Shown here piece after piece: positions 62,748 through 64,000 of a stretch of 64,000 bases of DNA. Below the pieces are notes generated by a model that saw only the letters and a list, made by a program, of their open reading frames with translations, did no database searches and had not been told where the DNA came from. A program made the position numbers and the translations under genes. Source of the stretch: Marivita geojedonensis (GTDB taxonomy: Bacteria > Pseudomonadota > Alphaproteobacteria > Rhodobacterales > Rhodobacteraceae); the NCBI RefSeq assembly GCF_002115805.1, contig NZ_JFKC01000005.1, forward strand, positions 1 to 64,000, in the 5' to 3' direction. Every line of letters begins with the position of its first letter. Position 1 is the first letter of the stretch.

Positions 62748-63239
62748 TCAGTCGTCATCATCATCGTCATCGTCGTCCCCGCCGCCGCCACTGCCGCTGT
62801 TGTCGTCGCGATCATCGTCGCGGTCGTCATCCCGGTCTCCACCGCCACCGGGACCGCTGTTGTCGTCATCGTCACGGTCGTCGTCGCGATCATCATCACG
62901 GTCGTCATCACGGTCGTCATCGCGATCATCATCGCGATCATCGTCGCGGTCGTCATCAACGTCGCTGCTTTGGCTGCTGCCGGAACCGCCACGGTCGGAG
63001 CGATCGACATAGTCCCGCAGGATCGCCCCTGTCGACGGGTTGAGGATGATCTCGCGCCGCCCGCGTGGCCCGGTCGCCACGATCCGCGTCCGACCTAGAA
63101 GCGTGCGCGCCAGTGTGATCCTCCGGTACCCCTGTCGCTTGAGCTGGTTGATAACCTGCTCTTCGGCTGTCTGCGCAGATGCAGTGGCAGGCAGGACAAC
63201 CGAGGCCAGCAAACCGGTGATGATCTGTCTTCGTTTCAT
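62748..63239 (-). CDS. Exported PepSY-like protein with Asp/Arg repeat tail
   Basis: A 163-residue protein with signal peptide (KRRQIITGLLASVVLPATASA). Residues 25-85 resemble a PepSY domain: EEQVINQLKRQGYRRITLAR, REIILNPSTGAILRDYVDR. The rest (about 90-163) is almost only Asp, Arg, Gly and Ser, with DDRD-type tetrads and a closing run of Asp. The acidic tail could bind calcium or other cations. The start at 63239 follows GGAGAATGGGA. The neighbour upstream has the same design. Confidence 0.75.
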   Translation of the reverse strand: MKRRQIITGLLASVVLPATASAQTAEEQVINQLKRQGYRRITLARTLLGRTRIVATGPRGRREIILNPSTGAILRDYVDRSDRGGSGSSQSSDVDDDRDDDRDDDRDDDRDDDRDDDRDDDRDDDDNSGPGGGGDRDDDRDDDRDDNSGSGGGGDDDDDDDDD

Positions 63240-63304
63240 TCCCATTCTCCACAAGGGCCCCTGCCATCCGGCAAGAGCCCCTGGCTGCTCAGCTCTCGAT
63301 AACC

Positions 63305-64000
63305 TTAATCGTCATCGTCGTCATCGTCATCATCGCGGTCGTCGTCATCATCGTCGTCGCTGTCGTCATCACGATCCCGGTCACGGCCGCGATCATCGTC
63401 GTCATCATCATCGTCGTCGTCGCTGCGGTCCCGATCCCGGCCACGATCATCGTCGCCGTCATCGTCGCTGCCACGACCACTGCCGCTGTTGTCGTCACTG
63501 TCATCGTCGCGACCGCTGCGGCGATCATCGTCATCATCATCGTCATCCGAGCCCGATCCATCCACAAAGTCACGGTCGCGGGTGCGGATTTCAACCCCCG
63601 GACGGGTGTCGTCACCGGAATCGACGGTTTCGACTTCCTGCTTGATCACATCGCCTGTCGCGCGGTCAAAAACTGTTTCGACTTTCTCGGTGCCACGGAT
63701 CGCCTCGACCTTGGTCTGGGTCGCGCCGTTCTTGATCTCGATCCGGGTGAAACCCTGCGCCTGCAGATTGCGCACAATGTCGTCGGTGCTGGTGCTGCCG
63801 GTGCTGGTGGTGGTTGTCGTGGTGGTGGACTGCGACGCGCTTGTGCTGGTTGAGCTGCTGTCGTCCGACACACGGCCGGCATCGACAAAGTCGCGGTTGC
63901 GGTTGCGGATCTCGACGCCCGGTCGGGTGTCTTCGCCGGCGCGCACACGTTCCACTTCCTGCTTGAGAATGGCACCTGTCGCGCGGTCATAGACGACTTC
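63305..64000 (-). CDS. PepSY-like protein with tandem units and Asp/Arg tail (5' end outside window)
   Basis: At least 231 residues are in the window. Two related units are visible: YDRATGAILKQEVERVRAGEDTRPGVEIR at the right edge and, nearer the C-terminus, DIVRNLQAQGFTRIEIKNGA with FDRATGDVIKQEVETVDSGDD. A Ser/Thr run (SSSTSTSASQSTTTTTTTS) links them. The last 80 residues are Asp-rich with RDRD and GRGS breaks. The frame is open to the edge, so the start lies beyond 64000; the visible GTG at 63955 is not a start. Together with its downstream neighbours it forms a three-gene PepSY-PepSY-LuxR group. Confidence 0.75.
   Translation of the reverse strand, partial: EVVYDRATGAILKQEVERVRAGEDTRPGVEIRNRNRDFVDAGRVSDDSSSTSTSASQSTTTTTTTSTGSTSTDDIVRNLQAQGFTRIEIKNGATQTKVEAIRGTEKVETVFDRATGDVIKQEVETVDSGDDTRPGVEIRTRDRDFVDGSGSDDDDDDDDRRSGRDDDSDDNSGSGRGSDDDGDDDRGRDRDRSDDDDDDDDDDRGRDRDRDDDSDDDDDDDRDDDDDDDDD

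Noticed and set aside
62757-63560. Regular short repeats that could suggest a CRISPR array or minisatellite
   Set aside because: The ATCATCGTC-type periodicity is the codon repeat of Asp/Arg tails of two exported proteins; there are no spacers of constant length.

Overview
The window looks like a chromosomal segment of a Rhodobacterales (Roseobacter-type) alphaproteobacterium. The basis is gene content and gene style only: amino-acid ABC cassettes, GMC oxidoreductase, Acg-type nitroreductase, PPK2, the DUF3489/DUF2924/serine-recombinase module, and high-GC coding sequence with GGAGG-type ribosome sites. No rRNA is present, so genus is not called.

Left part (1-25 kb) is accessory and repeat-rich. 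It begins with a tandem copy of an endonuclease/exonuclease/phosphatase-family gene. Next comes the most unusual locus of the window: an ammonium-transporter/class III nucleotide cyclase fusion (3518-5581) beside two membrane proteins with cyclic-nucleotide-binding domains (2037-2699 and 2720-3463). A GMC dehydrogenase with a divergent SARP/TPR-like regulator follows, then an IS3-family element (10278-11505). From 11.5 to 16.3 kb lies a run of small exported proteins, two sharing a C-terminal signature and one a pentapeptide-repeat gene broken by a stop codon. An IS481-family element carrying an in-frame palindromic insert, an AT-richer exported protein with PLAT-like and aerolysin-like features, an IS5-family remnant and a second AT-rich exported orphan complete this stretch. 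Regulators and a methyltransferase follow. Degenerate copies of one intergenic repeat recur through this part.

The middle (25-36 kb) holds an exported phosphodiesterase-like protein with an altered metal site, then a tightly packed eight-gene catabolic operon read on the minus strand. Its order is binding protein, two permeases, ureohydrolase, M81/MlrC-type peptidase, ornithine-racemase-like enzyme, ATPase, ornithine cyclodeaminase, with a divergent LysR regulator. Together these genes suggest uptake and breakdown of an arginine- or ornithine-containing compound, possibly with D-residues, to proline.

At 36-42.2 kb is a prophage-like remnant next to tRNA-Ser(GCT): terminase, DUF5681 and ParB-methyltransferase genes on the minus strand, and DUF3489, DUF2924 and a large serine recombinase on the plus strand. 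No portal, capsid or tail genes are present.

The right part (42-64 kb) is mostly conserved chromosome: OYE-family reductase, GNAT, LysR, ychF, MATE, a NicO/DUF1007 metal-transport pair with a hairpin at its start codon, ppk2, trpA, a MarR/Acg pair with a clear operator, L-lactate dehydrogenase family, MFS, rplY with a terminator, histidine phosphatase, DUF1906 protein, chrA, pth, DUF2332 and DUF2237. It ends with a membrane-anchored LuxR-type regulator downstream of two exported PepSY-like proteins with long Asp/Arg tails, the last running off the right edge.
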